Shown here piece by piece: positions 10,079 through 18,631 of a DNA stretch of 64,000 bases. Below the pieces are notes generated by a model that was not told the origin of the DNA, did not search any database, and worked only from the letters and a program-made list of their open reading frames with translations. The stretch comes from CADCWK01 sp965218235 (lineage in GTDB: Bacteria > Chloroflexota > Chloroflexia > Thermomicrobiales > UBA6265). Position numbers and translations under genes: made by a program. Every line of letters starts with the position of its first letter. The stretch's first letter is position 1. The DNA is taken from assembly GCA_965218235.1 (NCBI GenBank), contig OZ244596.1:1674001-1738000 (forward strand). The letters are read 5' to 3'.

Positions 10079-10618
10079 ATGGCGGGTCGATCCCAGTTTG
10101 GTGGCCTCCGCGGCAGTGAGCATTCGCAGGACCCGAACGCGTTCACTGGGGCATTGCGGGAACGAATCTACGCCACGCTGACCGGTGTCGCCGTGCTGAC
10201 GTTGCTGTTCATTCATGTCGAAGAGGAATCGACATGGTCGGCGATCGTCAGCGTCGTCCTGGCGATGGGGACGCTCTGGTTGGCCAGTCTGTTCTCCGAG
10301 GTGTTGGCCCACGGCGTCATGCGGAACCACCCCGGCTACGTTCGCAGGGAGGTCCAGCGTGACATCATGTTCACCGCTGGGCAGAGCATGTCGACGATGG
10401 TCGCGCCGGTGGTGGTTCTGCTCATCAGTCTGACGGGCCTGTGGAGCCTGCGGACGGCGCTGATTCTGGCGATCGCGTCGTTGATGCTGACGTTGGGTGG
10501 CGCGGCCATCTTCGCTGTGCGCAACTCGGCCTTCCCGATCTGGGCCCGCACGCTGATCGTCGTCGGCGAGCTTGCGCTCGGCGGGATCGTGATCCTCGGC
10601 AAGGTCCTCACGCACTGA
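10079..10618 (+). CDS. Four-helix membrane protein of unknown function
   Basis: I do not recognise the family. The 179-residue product has a polar 30-residue N-terminus, then about four to five hydrophobic segments. The first two lie around VAVLTLLFIHV and IVSVVLAMGTLWLASLF, with a charged loop containing HPGYVRREVQRDIMF between the second and third. The pattern resembles small integral membrane proteins annotated as hypothetical in actinobacteria. Its start is 3 nt after the acyl-CoA dehydrogenase stop, so the two are probably co-transcribed. The start lacks a clear ribosome site, which fits translational coupling. Confidence 0.65.
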   Translation: MAGRSQFGGLRGSEHSQDPNAFTGALRERIYATLTGVAVLTLLFIHVEEESTWSAIVSVVLAMGTLWLASLFSEVLAHGVMRNHPGYVRREVQRDIMFTAGQSMSTMVAPVVVLLISLTGLWSLRTALILAIASLMLTLGGAAIFAVRNSAFPIWARTLIVVGELALGGIVILGKVLTH

Positions 10619-10728
10619 CTGGCCAGTCGGCGCCGATACGGCCCGACACGGTTGGATCGGCCCGGTCGGTCACGTTGTGACGCTTCGGAGGTTGACGTTG
10701 ACACCCGAAGCGTGAAGCAGACTGGACT

Positions 10729-11331
10729 GTGCGCGACCTGCTGACCAACCCCGTCGTCGTTATGGCGTGTGGCCTCACGGGGCAAACCCACTCCGCGGGT
10801 TCGGCTACTCGTCTGTCCACGCGGCCGTGCTCCGGGCCGCGACCGGCCAGACACTGCGCGCGTTCGGTCCGGAGCAGATCTTCACTCCGATTGGGGTGGA
10901 GATCACCGATCGGTCCTGAGTCGCCACACGGCGCGTCGCCCGGTGGCTGGGGGTTGTTCCTTACTGCTGGCGAGATGGCGAAGTTCGGCTACCTGTATCG
11001 GCGCGGCGGCGAGTGGGACGGCGAGCAGCTCGTCCCGGCCGGCGGGATCGACATCTCGACGACGTTCCAGGTCCAGCCGATCGACACGGACAACTTCGGC
11101 CGTGGGCCGGGCTACAGTTACCACTGGTGGCTGGACGAGATCCAGGGCATCCCGGCCTTCTTCGCCCTCGGCTACGGCGAGTCCCTAATCGACGTCGTCC
11201 CGAGCCTCGACCTCGTCATCACGGCCGCGATCGAGACCGTCCCGCCGCTGGAGCTGCCCGGCACCCAGGCCCGCCCCCGCCCAGTCATCCGCGAGACGAT
11301 CCTGCCGGGCGTCGCCGCCTCCCGGAGCTGA
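10729..11331 (+). pseudogene. Serine hydrolase (class C beta-lactamase family) remnant
   Basis: Pieces of one beta-lactamase-family hydrolase are scattered over two frames. VRDLLTN near 10729 matches the block just before the catalytic SxxK in this family. A jump then leads to FGYSSVHAAVLRAATGQ and EQIFTPIGVEIT (10797-10920), the region of the second motif, in a different frame that ends in a stop. From about 10920 the normal C-terminal part follows in the first frame: GWGLFLTAGEMAKFGYLY, WDGEQLVP and LGYGESLIDVVPSLDLVI. The N-terminus and the SxxK segment are missing. It cannot make an active enzyme. It lies beside MITE copy B. Confidence 0.8.
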
Positions 11332-11376
11332 TCTGATAGCCGTGAGCGACCTGCCGACGCCCGCGGCGGCCGTCTC

Positions 11377-11577
11377 GTAGGGGCGCAGCTTGCAAGCCCG
11401 GCCGCCGCAGCGGCCTTCGCCGCAAGGCGAGATCTTGACCGGTATCGGCGCGAAGGTTCCCGGGCGACGTGTTCGCGACGCTGCATGTTGCAAGAACCGG
11501 ATTTGATCGGGACGCCCGTAATCGCCCTGCGGGGCGATGGCGCCCGCGGGCGCCGGCCTCGCAAGCTTCTCCCCAAC
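11377..11577. mobile_element. MITE-like element, copy B (inverted relative to copy A)
   Basis: A 201-bp element has terminal inverted repeats at 11377-11402 and 11552-11577. Its reverse complement follows copy A (5843-6046) through nearly its whole length, including the CGCAGGGCGAT and TCGCGAACAC blocks. The terminal repeats here are more diverged from each other than in copy A, so this copy is older or more decayed. It carries no gene. Confidence 0.72.
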
Positions 11578-11604
11578 GACGGTCGCAGCTTCTGGCTATC
11601 CATG

Positions 11605-11647
11605 GAAAAAAGAGGAGCCCGGCGAGGATGGAATCCCCTCACCGGGC
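11605..11647 (-). terminator. Rho-independent terminator of the ThDP enzyme gene
   Basis: On the minus strand a GCCCGGTGAGG/CCTCGCCGGGC stem-loop is followed by TCCTCTTTTTTCC. It lies 34 nt after the stop codon of the minus-strand gene at 11681. Confidence 0.8.
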
Positions 11648-11680
11648 CGGTCTCATCGGCGTTGCTCTGACGACGGGGGC

Positions 11681-13366
11681 CTATCGAATCCCGAGGATGG
11701 TCCACGGGTTCGGCATCGGCTGGACCGGAACGTGGATCAAGGTCGGTTCGCGGGCGGCGAAGCCTTCCCGCAGGTGGGTCCGGAGCTGCTCGGGGGTCTC
11801 GGCCCGGCGGCCGCTGACGCCGAAGACGTTGGCGAGGTCGCGGAAGTCGGGGTTCTGGAGGTTCGAGGCGATCGTCCGGCCGTTCATCTGCTCCTGCTGG
11901 ATCCGGCGGACATTGCCGTAGGCGCCATCGTCGAAGACGACGCTGACGAGCGGTATGCCGAACTGGGCCTGCGTCGCCAGCTCGGCCAGCGCGAAGCCGA
12001 AGCCGCCGTCGCCGTTCACCGAGACGACCGGTGTGTCCCAGTGGGCGACCTGGACGCCGAGGGCTGTCGGGAAGCCGTAACCGAGCGTCCCCTGGTAGCT
12101 CGGGCCGATGAAGGTGCGCGGGGTGTAGACCGGCAGGCCAAGGTTGGCCCAGTAGCCGATCTGCGTCTGCTCCGAGACCCAGATCCCCTCGTCCGGCAGC
12201 TCCGACCGGATCGCGTAGGCGAAGCCGGCCTGCGGCTGGACACCGTCGACGCGGTCCTGGACCGAGCGGTTGAGCGCCTCGAACTCGGCGGACCGGTCCG
12301 GCCGGGCGCCGCTGTAGGTCGGGATGCGCTCGATCAGCGCGGTAAGGCCGAGCTTCGCGTCGGCGACGATCGGCGCGGCGACCGGGTAGTTGCGGCCGAC
12401 CTCCTCGTTGTCGATGTCGAGCTGGACGACGGTCCGGCCCGGCTGGAGCTTCCAGCGTAGAGTGACAGCGTCGGCGAACCGCGTTCCAACCGCGAACAGG
12501 ACGTCGGCGTTCGGGACGAGCTCCATCGCCCCCAGGCCGTGCTGGGCGAGCGGGTGGCGGGAGGTGAGAGCGCCCTTACCGTTGCTGCTCATGATGACCG
12601 GTGCCTGGAGCAGCTCGGCGAGCTGCTGGAGCTCGGCCGACGCCTCGGCGCCGATCACGCCGCCGCCAGCGAAGATCACCGGGTTCCTGGCCCCGCCGAG
12701 CAGCTTCGCGGCCGCCTCGATCTCGTCCGGGTTCGGGGCGCGGCGCTGGCGCTCACCGGCGCCGGGCAGGATCTGGACGTCGCCGGTCTGAAACAACGTG
12801 TCCTGCGGGACCTCGATCTCGACCGGCCGGACGCGGCCGTCCCACATCGTCCGGATCGCGCGGTTGAGGACGCCCGGCACCTCCTCCGGCGTGATCGCCC
12901 GCTCGGCGTGCTTGGTCGCTGAGCGGACCATCCCGAGCTGGTTCGGAATCTCGTGGAGCAGGCCGCGGCCGAACTCGATCAGGTCGGACTGGATCTGCCC
13001 TGAGATACAGAGGACCGGCGAGTTGGCGGCGTAGGCCGTCGAGAGCGCCGCCAGGGCGTTCATTAGTCCCGGGCCGGGGACGACGACGCAGGCGCCGATC
13101 CTTCCCGTCGACCGGGCCCAGCCGTCGGCCATGTAGGCGGTCGTCTGCTCGTGGCGGGTGTGGAAGACGCGCAACGACCCGTCGTGGACGGCGTCGTAGA
13201 TCGCGTCGAACAGCCCGTCGAGCTGGATGCCCGGCAGGGCGAAGAGGGTGTCGATCCCCTCGGCCTTGAGCTGCTCGACCAGCGCCTGCCCGCCGGTCAG
13301 GTGGTGGGTCGCGCTGGCGGCGGTGTCGGTCGGGTGGGTCGTCTCGGGTGCCGTTGCCTCGGTCAC
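11681..13366 (-). CDS. Thiamine diphosphate-dependent acetolactate synthase-like enzyme
   Basis: This 561-residue enzyme has the three-domain ThDP architecture. The N-terminal Pyr domain carries the catalytic Glu (E73 in HTRHEQTTAYMADG). The central domain has the NPVIFAGGGVIGAEAS segment. The C-terminal PP domain has the Mg-ThDP motif VNGDGGFGFALAELAT followed by VVFDDGAYGNVRR. It resembles acetolactate synthase large subunits and related decarboxylases. No small regulatory subunit is next to it, so a role other than branched-chain synthesis is quite possible (for example an oxalyl-CoA- or benzoylformate-decarboxylase-like reaction). The GTG start follows GAAAGGGA. A terminator closes the unit. 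Confidence 0.88.
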   Translation of the reverse strand: MTEATAPETTHPTDTAASATHHLTGGQALVEQLKAEGIDTLFALPGIQLDGLFDAIYDAVHDGSLRVFHTRHEQTTAYMADGWARSTGRIGACVVVPGPGLMNALAALSTAYAANSPVLCISGQIQSDLIEFGRGLLHEIPNQLGMVRSATKHAERAITPEEVPGVLNRAIRTMWDGRVRPVEIEVPQDTLFQTGDVQILPGAGERQRRAPNPDEIEAAAKLLGGARNPVIFAGGGVIGAEASAELQQLAELLQAPVIMSSNGKGALTSRHPLAQHGLGAMELVPNADVLFAVGTRFADAVTLRWKLQPGRTVVQLDIDNEEVGRNYPVAAPIVADAKLGLTALIERIPTYSGARPDRSAEFEALNRSVQDRVDGVQPQAGFAYAIRSELPDEGIWVSEQTQIGYWANLGLPVYTPRTFIGPSYQGTLGYGFPTALGVQVAHWDTPVVSVNGDGGFGFALAELATQAQFGIPLVSVVFDDGAYGNVRRIQQEQMNGRTIASNLQNPDFRDLANVFGVSGRRAETPEQLRTHLREGFAAREPTLIHVPVQPMPNPWTILGIR

Positions 13367-13581
13367 TGGGTTCCCTTTCTCCGCGGCGACCCGTTCGCGT
13401 CTGCGCGGCCAAGCACCGGTCGCGTCGTCGTGACGGCCGTGGCGCCGGATCCTGTCGCCGGTTGTCGTGGCGGTGATTGTACGTGGCCGGGCGTCTCGCT
13501 GGTCTGATGAACCAGGGGGATGCTATGGCACACTCGACGTCAACACCATGATGCGTCTGACTGCGCAGGGAGAGAGTGCCG

Positions 13582-14154
13582 ATGGTCGCTGAGACCCAGA
13601 CCAGCATCCAGACCGAACCCCTGACCGTTGCCGACTACGAGCGCCTTCCGGATGACGGATCGCGCTACGAACTCATGGACGGGGAACTGGTCGAGATGCC
13701 AGCTCCGACCATCTTTCACCAACTGGTTCTGGCGGAGTACTACGATCTCCTTAAGCGCCACATTCGCCAGTACCAGTTGGGGAGGGCGCTGTTCGCTCCG
13801 GTCGACGTCGAGCTGTCGCCCATGAATGTCGTGCAGCCGGATCTCATCTTCGTCTCGACCGCCAACGATCATGTCCTCACGGGCAAGCGCGTCGTCGGTG
13901 CGCCGGATCTCGTCGAAGCGACATCGCCCGAGTCCCGCGTGCGGGACATGGTAGGCAAGCGGGACAAGTACCAGCACGCCGGCGTGCGGGAGTACTGGCT
14001 GATCGATAACAGGGCCAAGACCCACACAACCTGGACGCTGGAGGGGCGGTACTACGTCGAGATACTGGCGGACGAGGATGGGATGGCGCGGAGCATCGTC
14101 CTCCCTGACCTGATGATCGATGTCGAAGCCCTGTTCGCCGCGGCTGAGGAGTAA
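13582..14154 (+). CDS. Uma2 family (DUF820) putative nuclease, first of three
   Basis: This 190-residue PD-(D/E)XK-fold protein has the Uma2 order: LTVADYERLPDDGSRYELMDGELVEMPAPT at the N-terminus, QPDLIFVS as the Asp-bearing strand, then PDLVEATSPESRVRDMVGKRDKY with the Glu and Lys, and GVREYWLID at the end. Compared with its two neighbours the PDLV-E segment is one residue shorter. ATG 13582 is preferred over a GTG six nt upstream because AGGGAGAG then has normal spacing. It heads a three-gene tandem array; the next start is 5 nt beyond its stop. The biological role of Uma2 proteins is unproven. Confidence 0.88.
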   Translation: MVAETQTSIQTEPLTVADYERLPDDGSRYELMDGELVEMPAPTIFHQLVLAEYYDLLKRHIRQYQLGRALFAPVDVELSPMNVVQPDLIFVSTANDHVLTGKRVVGAPDLVEATSPESRVRDMVGKRDKYQHAGVREYWLIDNRAKTHTTWTLEGRYYVEILADEDGMARSIVLPDLMIDVEALFAAAEE

Positions 14155-14159
14155 GCCCG

Positions 14160-14750
14160 ATGGTTGCCAAGCCACAATCCCCCGTTCGAACAGGAATGAC
14201 CGTCTCAGATTACGACCGGCTCCCGGATGATGGCCCGCGCTATGAACTCATCGATGGAGAGCTGATCGAGATGCCCGCCCCGACTCCTCTGCATCAGGCG
14301 GTGCAGTTCCATCTCCTCGCGCTGATGTACTTCTTCGTCGTGCAACGTGGTCTGGGCCGTGTGTTCGGGGCACCACTGGACGTTCAGTTGTCGGGGAGGA
14401 TCGTCCAGCCTGACGTCCTCTACATCTCCGCCGAGCGGATTGACATCATCACGGACCGACGCATTGTCGGAGCGCCGGACCTGGTCCTTGAAGTTTCGTC
14501 CCCGTCGACGGAAGACTATGATCAGGGCGACAAGCGTGAGCTGTACCGGATGACCGGGGTCCGCGAGTACTGGTTCATCGACGTGGAAAAGCGGTCCGCA
14601 ACGGTCTGGGCGCTGGTCGGGGACCGCTACGTCGAGCAGCGACCGGATGAGCAGGGGCAGTTCGCAAGCACCATCCTGCCCGGGTTCGCCGTTGACGTCG
14701 CCGCGGCGATCGCCGCGGTCGAATTGCCCGGAGGAGACGCCCGGCCATGA
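14160..14750 (+). CDS. Uma2 family (DUF820) putative nuclease, second of three
   Basis: A 196-residue paralogue of the genes on each side. It keeps the whole motif set: MTVSDYDRLPDDGPRYEL at the N-terminus, IVQPDVLYIS, PDLVLEVSSPSTEDYD, the Lys in GDKREL and GVREYWFID. The active-site Asp, Glu and Lys of the PD-(D/E)XK fold are all present. It overlaps the third gene by 4 nt (ATGA), so the three are almost surely one transcript. Similarity between the copies is clear but well below identity, so the duplications are not recent. Confidence 0.88.
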   Translation: MVAKPQSPVRTGMTVSDYDRLPDDGPRYELIDGELIEMPAPTPLHQAVQFHLLALMYFFVVQRGLGRVFGAPLDVQLSGRIVQPDVLYISAERIDIITDRRIVGAPDLVLEVSSPSTEDYDQGDKRELYRMTGVREYWFIDVEKRSATVWALVGDRYVEQRPDEQGQFASTILPGFAVDVAAAIAAVELPGGDARP

Positions 14751-15313
14751 CCGATGCGCATCCGTTCCTGCCCCAGACCCGCGTGCTCACGGTGGCGGAC
14801 TACGACCTATTGCCCGAGGACGGGCCGCGCCATGAACTGATCGACGGAGTGCTGATCGAGATGCCGAGTCCCTCCACACTGCATCAGTGGATCTCCGGGC
14901 TGCTCTATCAGGCAATGGTCGCCGTGGTGATGCGGGATCGGCTCGGAAGGGTGTTCTTCGCCCCACTGGATGTCGAGCTTCCGGACGACCGGGTCGTTCA
15001 ACCGGACGTGTTGTTCGTCTCGTCAGCCAGAAGCGGTGTGATCACCGACGCCCGGATCGTTGGTGCGCCGGATCTCGTAGTGGAGATCTCGTCCCGTTCG
15101 ACGCGCGACCGGGATCTCATTGGCAAGCGCAACGCCTACCTGACGACCGGCGTCCGCGAGTACTGGTTCGTCGACATCGACGAGCAGACGATCACCGTCT
15201 GGGTGGCGGGTGATGGCGACTGGACGCCACTCGCCGCCGACGAACAGGGGCACGCCCGGAGCACCGTCCTACCGAGCCTGACGGTTGACCCGGTCGCGCT
15301 TTTCGCGGAGTAG
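14747..15313 (+). CDS. Uma2 family (DUF820) putative nuclease, third of three
   Basis: A 188-residue paralogue with LTVADYDLLPEDGPRHEL, VVQPDVLFVS, PDLVVEISSRSTRDRD, the Lys in IGKRNAY and GVREYWFVD. All three predicted active-site residues are kept. It starts inside the stop codon of the second copy and ends 30 nt before the convergent stop of the glycosyltransferase gene. No terminator is seen between the two. Confidence 0.88.
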   Translation: MTDAHPFLPQTRVLTVADYDLLPEDGPRHELIDGVLIEMPSPSTLHQWISGLLYQAMVAVVMRDRLGRVFFAPLDVELPDDRVVQPDVLFVSSARSGVITDARIVGAPDLVVEISSRSTRDRDLIGKRNAYLTTGVREYWFVDIDEQTITVWVAGDGDWTPLAADEQGHARSTVLPSLTVDPVALFAE

Positions 15314-15343
15314 CCCGCGGCCACATCGGGTCCGGACGATTCG

Positions 15344-16708
15344 TTACGACACCCAGTACCAGTGCGCGAACTGGATCGTGAACAGGACCAGCAGGGCGCC
15401 GGAGATGACGCTGTAGGTGATCAGCGGACCGCGGCGCTGGAGCAGGATCGCCAGGACGACGAACAGTGGGAACAGGACGATCCCGAAGCGCGGGATGCTC
15501 ATCAGCGGGTGGACCGCGCCGGGCTGGAACAGCGGGAACAGCAGCGGCGGGAGCAGGTAGGCGGTCTGGTAGAGCGGCAGAATCCGCAGACCGATGATCG
15601 CCAGTCCGACGAACAGGAGCAGGCTGACCAGTTCGACCGTGTCGCTCTGCGCGAACTGGTCGCGGAACTCATATGAGGTGATGTGGCTCCAGCTCGGGTC
15701 GTCGATCAGTTCCCGGACCCACGACCAGTCGGCACCGATGACCGGGAAGTTCGGTGGGATGTAGTCGTGATCAGCAGGACCAGTGCAATCAGCGATCGCG
15801 CAGCGCAACGTCTCCCACGGCGGAGCGGAGAAGCGGTACCACTGTCCCTGGACCGCGACGAACGCGGGATTGGTCGGTGTCTGCGGGATGTCCTCGGCGT
15901 CGAGGTAGACGTAGAACAGGATCGGACCGAGAATCGGCAGAATCGCGAAGGCGGCGCTGGCCAGCCCGGTCGTCAGCCACCGGCGGGGCGACCAGCCGTA
16001 CTGCTGGATGAACAGGACCGCGAACGGCAGCAGCAGCATGACGCCGTTGGACCGCGATAGGGCGGCGAGCAGCCCGAGGATGCCGGCCAGGGCCCAGGCG
16101 CGGGTCCGGGCAAAATAGAGGGCGCTGGCCGCCAGCATCAGGAACAGCGACTCGGTGTAGACGGCCGAGAAGAACAGCGCCATCGGGAACAAGGCCAGCA
16201 CCCAGAGCGTGATCCGGGCGATCTGCTCCGGGAAGTCGAGCCGGACCAGCGCGTAGACGAAACCGAGCGCGACGACGAAGAAGACGCTGCTCAGGACCCA
16301 TCCAATGACCTCGAGTGGGAGCCCGGTCAGGCGGGCGCCGCCCTCCATCAACCACGGGTAGAGCGGCCAGTAGGCCGGGTTGGCGGTCGGGAACGAGCCG
16401 TAGCCCAGGTCCGCGATCTGGGAATACCAGAGGCCGTCCCAGCTCCGGAGCGGTTCGACCAGCAAGCGGATCAGGCCGTTCAGGTCGGCGGGGCCGGCCG
16501 GGTTGTTCTTGTAGAACTGCGGGGCCGATTCGAGGGCTCCCGGGACGCCATTGCCGGGTGTGTCGCGAACCGTCCCGTAGATCAACGCCAGGGCCGCCGT
16601 GACCTGGACGATCAGGAAGTGGGCGAGACCGACGACCAGCGGATAGGTGAACCGGTCGCTGCCGGTGCTCCGGCGGAACTCCGGTGCCGGGGCTTTGGTA
16701 GCGGTCAT
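15344..16708 (-). CDS. PIG-V-like mannosyltransferase family membrane protein
   Basis: This 454-residue integral membrane protein has about ten hydrophobic segments. After the first helix a long outer loop carries SWDGLWYSQIADLGYG, the WD...WY...GY motif shared by the GPI mannosyltransferase II (PIG-V) family and its bacterial relatives. The next segment reads PAYWPLYPWLMEGGARLTGLP. Such enzymes use polyprenyl-phosphate sugars as donors on the outer side of the membrane. ATG 16708 (MTATKAP) is chosen because GGGAGAA lies just upstream; the frame is open further back without family similarity. No cell-wall genes are adjacent to indicate the acceptor. Confidence 0.75.
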   Translation of the reverse strand: MTATKAPAPEFRRSTGSDRFTYPLVVGLAHFLIVQVTAALALIYGTVRDTPGNGVPGALESAPQFYKNNPAGPADLNGLIRLLVEPLRSWDGLWYSQIADLGYGSFPTANPAYWPLYPWLMEGGARLTGLPLEVIGWVLSSVFFVVALGFVYALVRLDFPEQIARITLWVLALFPMALFFSAVYTESLFLMLAASALYFARTRAWALAGILGLLAALSRSNGVMLLLPFAVLFIQQYGWSPRRWLTTGLASAAFAILPILGPILFYVYLDAEDIPQTPTNPAFVAVQGQWYRFSAPPWETLRCAIADCTGPADHDYIPPNFPVIGADWSWVRELIDDPSWSHITSYEFRDQFAQSDTVELVSLLLFVGLAIIGLRILPLYQTAYLLPPLLFPLFQPGAVHPLMSIPRFGIVLFPLFVVLAILLQRRGPLITYSVISGALLVLFTIQFAHWYWVS

Positions 16709-17092
16709 TGGCGGCCGATTCTCCCTGGCTGGTCTGCCGAACAGGTCCGTTGGCCCGCGAAGGATACCAGCCACCGTCGCAGGGACCTGATCCAACCGGT
16801 CCCTGGCGAACGGACGCCGGGCACCAACGCAAGGATTGCGGCTTGGTCGATCCCACCTCGAACGGTGGGGCGACCGGAAGAACGCCGGCGAGCGGCCGTC
16901 GGCCCGGATCGACGCTGGGCCTGAGCCACCTGGATGGCACACGGGCCAGACCGGCGATAATGGCGGCGATCGAGTCGCGTTCGGCCGAACGATCGTTCCG
17001 GGCAATCGGTGACATCAACCTCAACTCCGCTCGGCCGGGCGAATCCCGGAAACGGGTCGCATCGGAACGTAATCGCACTGAGAGGGGACTGC
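16709..17092. other. Divergent intergenic interval, no gene seen
   Basis: These 384 nt lie between the glycosyltransferase (leftward) and FGGY kinase (rightward) starts. I see no clear promoter pair, repeat or hairpin. The open frames crossing it have no family likeness and look like GC-rich chance frames. Confidence 0.5.
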
Positions 17093-18631
17093 ATGACGAG
17101 CCAGACCGAACTCCTGCTCGGGATCGATATCGGGACATCGAGTACCAAGGGGGTCCTCTGTACCCCGGCCGGCGAGGTCGTCGCCGAGACGGTGATCGAG
17201 CACGGGGTCGATCAGCCCCGGCCCGACTGGTACGAACAGGACGCCGACGGGATCTGGTGGGGCGATGTCGTCGCCGTCTGCCGGCAGCTCCTGCCCGGGC
17301 GAGCCGACGCGATTCGCGGCGTCGCGATCAGCGCGATCGGACCGTGCCTGCTGCCGGTCGACCGGCCCGGTCGACCGCTCCGGCCCGGCATCCTCTATGG
17401 GATCGATTCCCGCGCGACCGCCGAGATCGACTGGCTCAACGGCCACTTCGGCGAGGACGCCCTGTTCGACCTCGGCGGGATGACGCTGACCAGCCAGGCG
17501 ATGGGGCCGAAGATCCTCTGGCTGCGGAACCACGAGCCGGAGGTCTTCGCCGCGACGGACACGTTCCTGACGGCGTCGTCGTACGTCGTCCTCCGGCTGA
17601 CCGGCGAGCGGGTGATGGACACGCATACCGCCTCCTACTACAACCCGCTGATCGACCTGCGCAATTTGCGCTGGGACGGTCGCTTCGCCGGACCGATCAC
17701 GGACCTCGCCCGCCTGCCCCGGATCGTCCCCGCGACGGAGCTGGCCGGCGTCGTCACGCCCGCCGCCGCCGCCGAGACGGGTCTGGCGGTCGGGACGCCG
17801 GTGACGGTCGGGACGATCGACGCCGCCGCCGAGGCGGTCAGCGTCGGCGTCACGGCACCGGGCGACATGATGGTCATGTACGGGACGACGCTGTTCTTCA
17901 TCCAGCGGACCAGCGCCCCGATCGCCGACCGGCGGATGTGGAGCGCCGCCTACGCGACCCCGGACGCGTTCTGCGTTTCTGGCGGGATGTCCGCGGCCGG
18001 CGGGCTGACCCGCTGGGGCCGCGATACCCTCGGGCAGCCGGAGCTGGAGGCCGAGCGGGCCGGCGGGCCGAACGCCTACGCCGCCCTCGCTGATCTGGCC
18101 GCGACCGCGCCGCCGGGCGGGAACGGGCTGGTCTGCCTGCCATACTTCGCCGGCGAGCGCACCCCGATCAACGACCCAGACGCCCGCGGCCTGTTCGCCG
18201 GCCTGACGCTGCGCCACACCCGGGCCGACCTCTACCGGGCGCTCCTCGAAGGGACCGCCTTCGGCGTCCGGCACAACCTGGAGACGATGACGGCGATGGG
18301 ATCGACGCCGAAGCGGCTGGTAGCCGTCGGCGGCGGGGCGCGGAACCGGACCTGGCTCCAGATCGTATCGGACGTCACCGGCGTTCCGCAGGACGTGCCG
18401 GAGCGGACGACCGGCGCCGCCTACGGGGATGCCTTCCTCGCCGGCCTCGCGACTGGGCTGATCCCGGACCTTGCCACGTTGACCTCGGAGTGGGTCCGGA
18501 TCGACGAGACCCTCCAGCCGGACTCGGCGGTGCGGCCGCTCTATGACGAGCTCTACGGGATTTACCGCGACCTCTACGAGAACACCCGCGACCAGCTCCA
18601 CGTGCTGGCACGGCTCCAGACCGCGACGTGA
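17093..18631 (+). CDS. FGGY-family carbohydrate kinase (xylulokinase-like)
   Basis: This 512-residue sugar kinase has the two-domain actin-like fold. GIDIGTSSTKGVL (10-22) is the first ATP-binding motif. YGIDSRA (about 103) is the sugar-contact strand, GTIDAAAEAVSVG the later Asp-bearing motif and KRLVAVGGGARN the adenosine motif. It most resembles xylulokinase, but the exact sugar cannot be read. GAGAGGGG precedes ATG 17093. The stop overlaps the next gene (GTGA). The IclR-controlled sugar operon at 19551-27003 runs the other way nearby and may feed it, though that is only proximity. Confidence 0.88.
   Translation: MTSQTELLLGIDIGTSSTKGVLCTPAGEVVAETVIEHGVDQPRPDWYEQDADGIWWGDVVAVCRQLLPGRADAIRGVAISAIGPCLLPVDRPGRPLRPGILYGIDSRATAEIDWLNGHFGEDALFDLGGMTLTSQAMGPKILWLRNHEPEVFAATDTFLTASSYVVLRLTGERVMDTHTASYYNPLIDLRNLRWDGRFAGPITDLARLPRIVPATELAGVVTPAAAAETGLAVGTPVTVGTIDAAAEAVSVGVTAPGDMMVMYGTTLFFIQRTSAPIADRRMWSAAYATPDAFCVSGGMSAAGGLTRWGRDTLGQPELEAERAGGPNAYAALADLAATAPPGGNGLVCLPYFAGERTPINDPDARGLFAGLTLRHTRADLYRALLEGTAFGVRHNLETMTAMGSTPKRLVAVGGGARNRTWLQIVSDVTGVPQDVPERTTGAAYGDAFLAGLATGLIPDLATLTSEWVRIDETLQPDSAVRPLYDELYGIYRDLYENTRDQLHVLARLQTAT

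Noticed and set aside
9086..10615. Long minus-strand frame opposite the acyl-CoA dehydrogenase
   Set aside because: Same kind of shadow: the strand with clear ACAD motifs is the real one.
10681..10712. CGCTTCGG...CCGAAGCG hairpin after the membrane protein gene as a terminator
   Set aside because: Only an 8-bp stem with a long loop and no T-run, so too weak to call.
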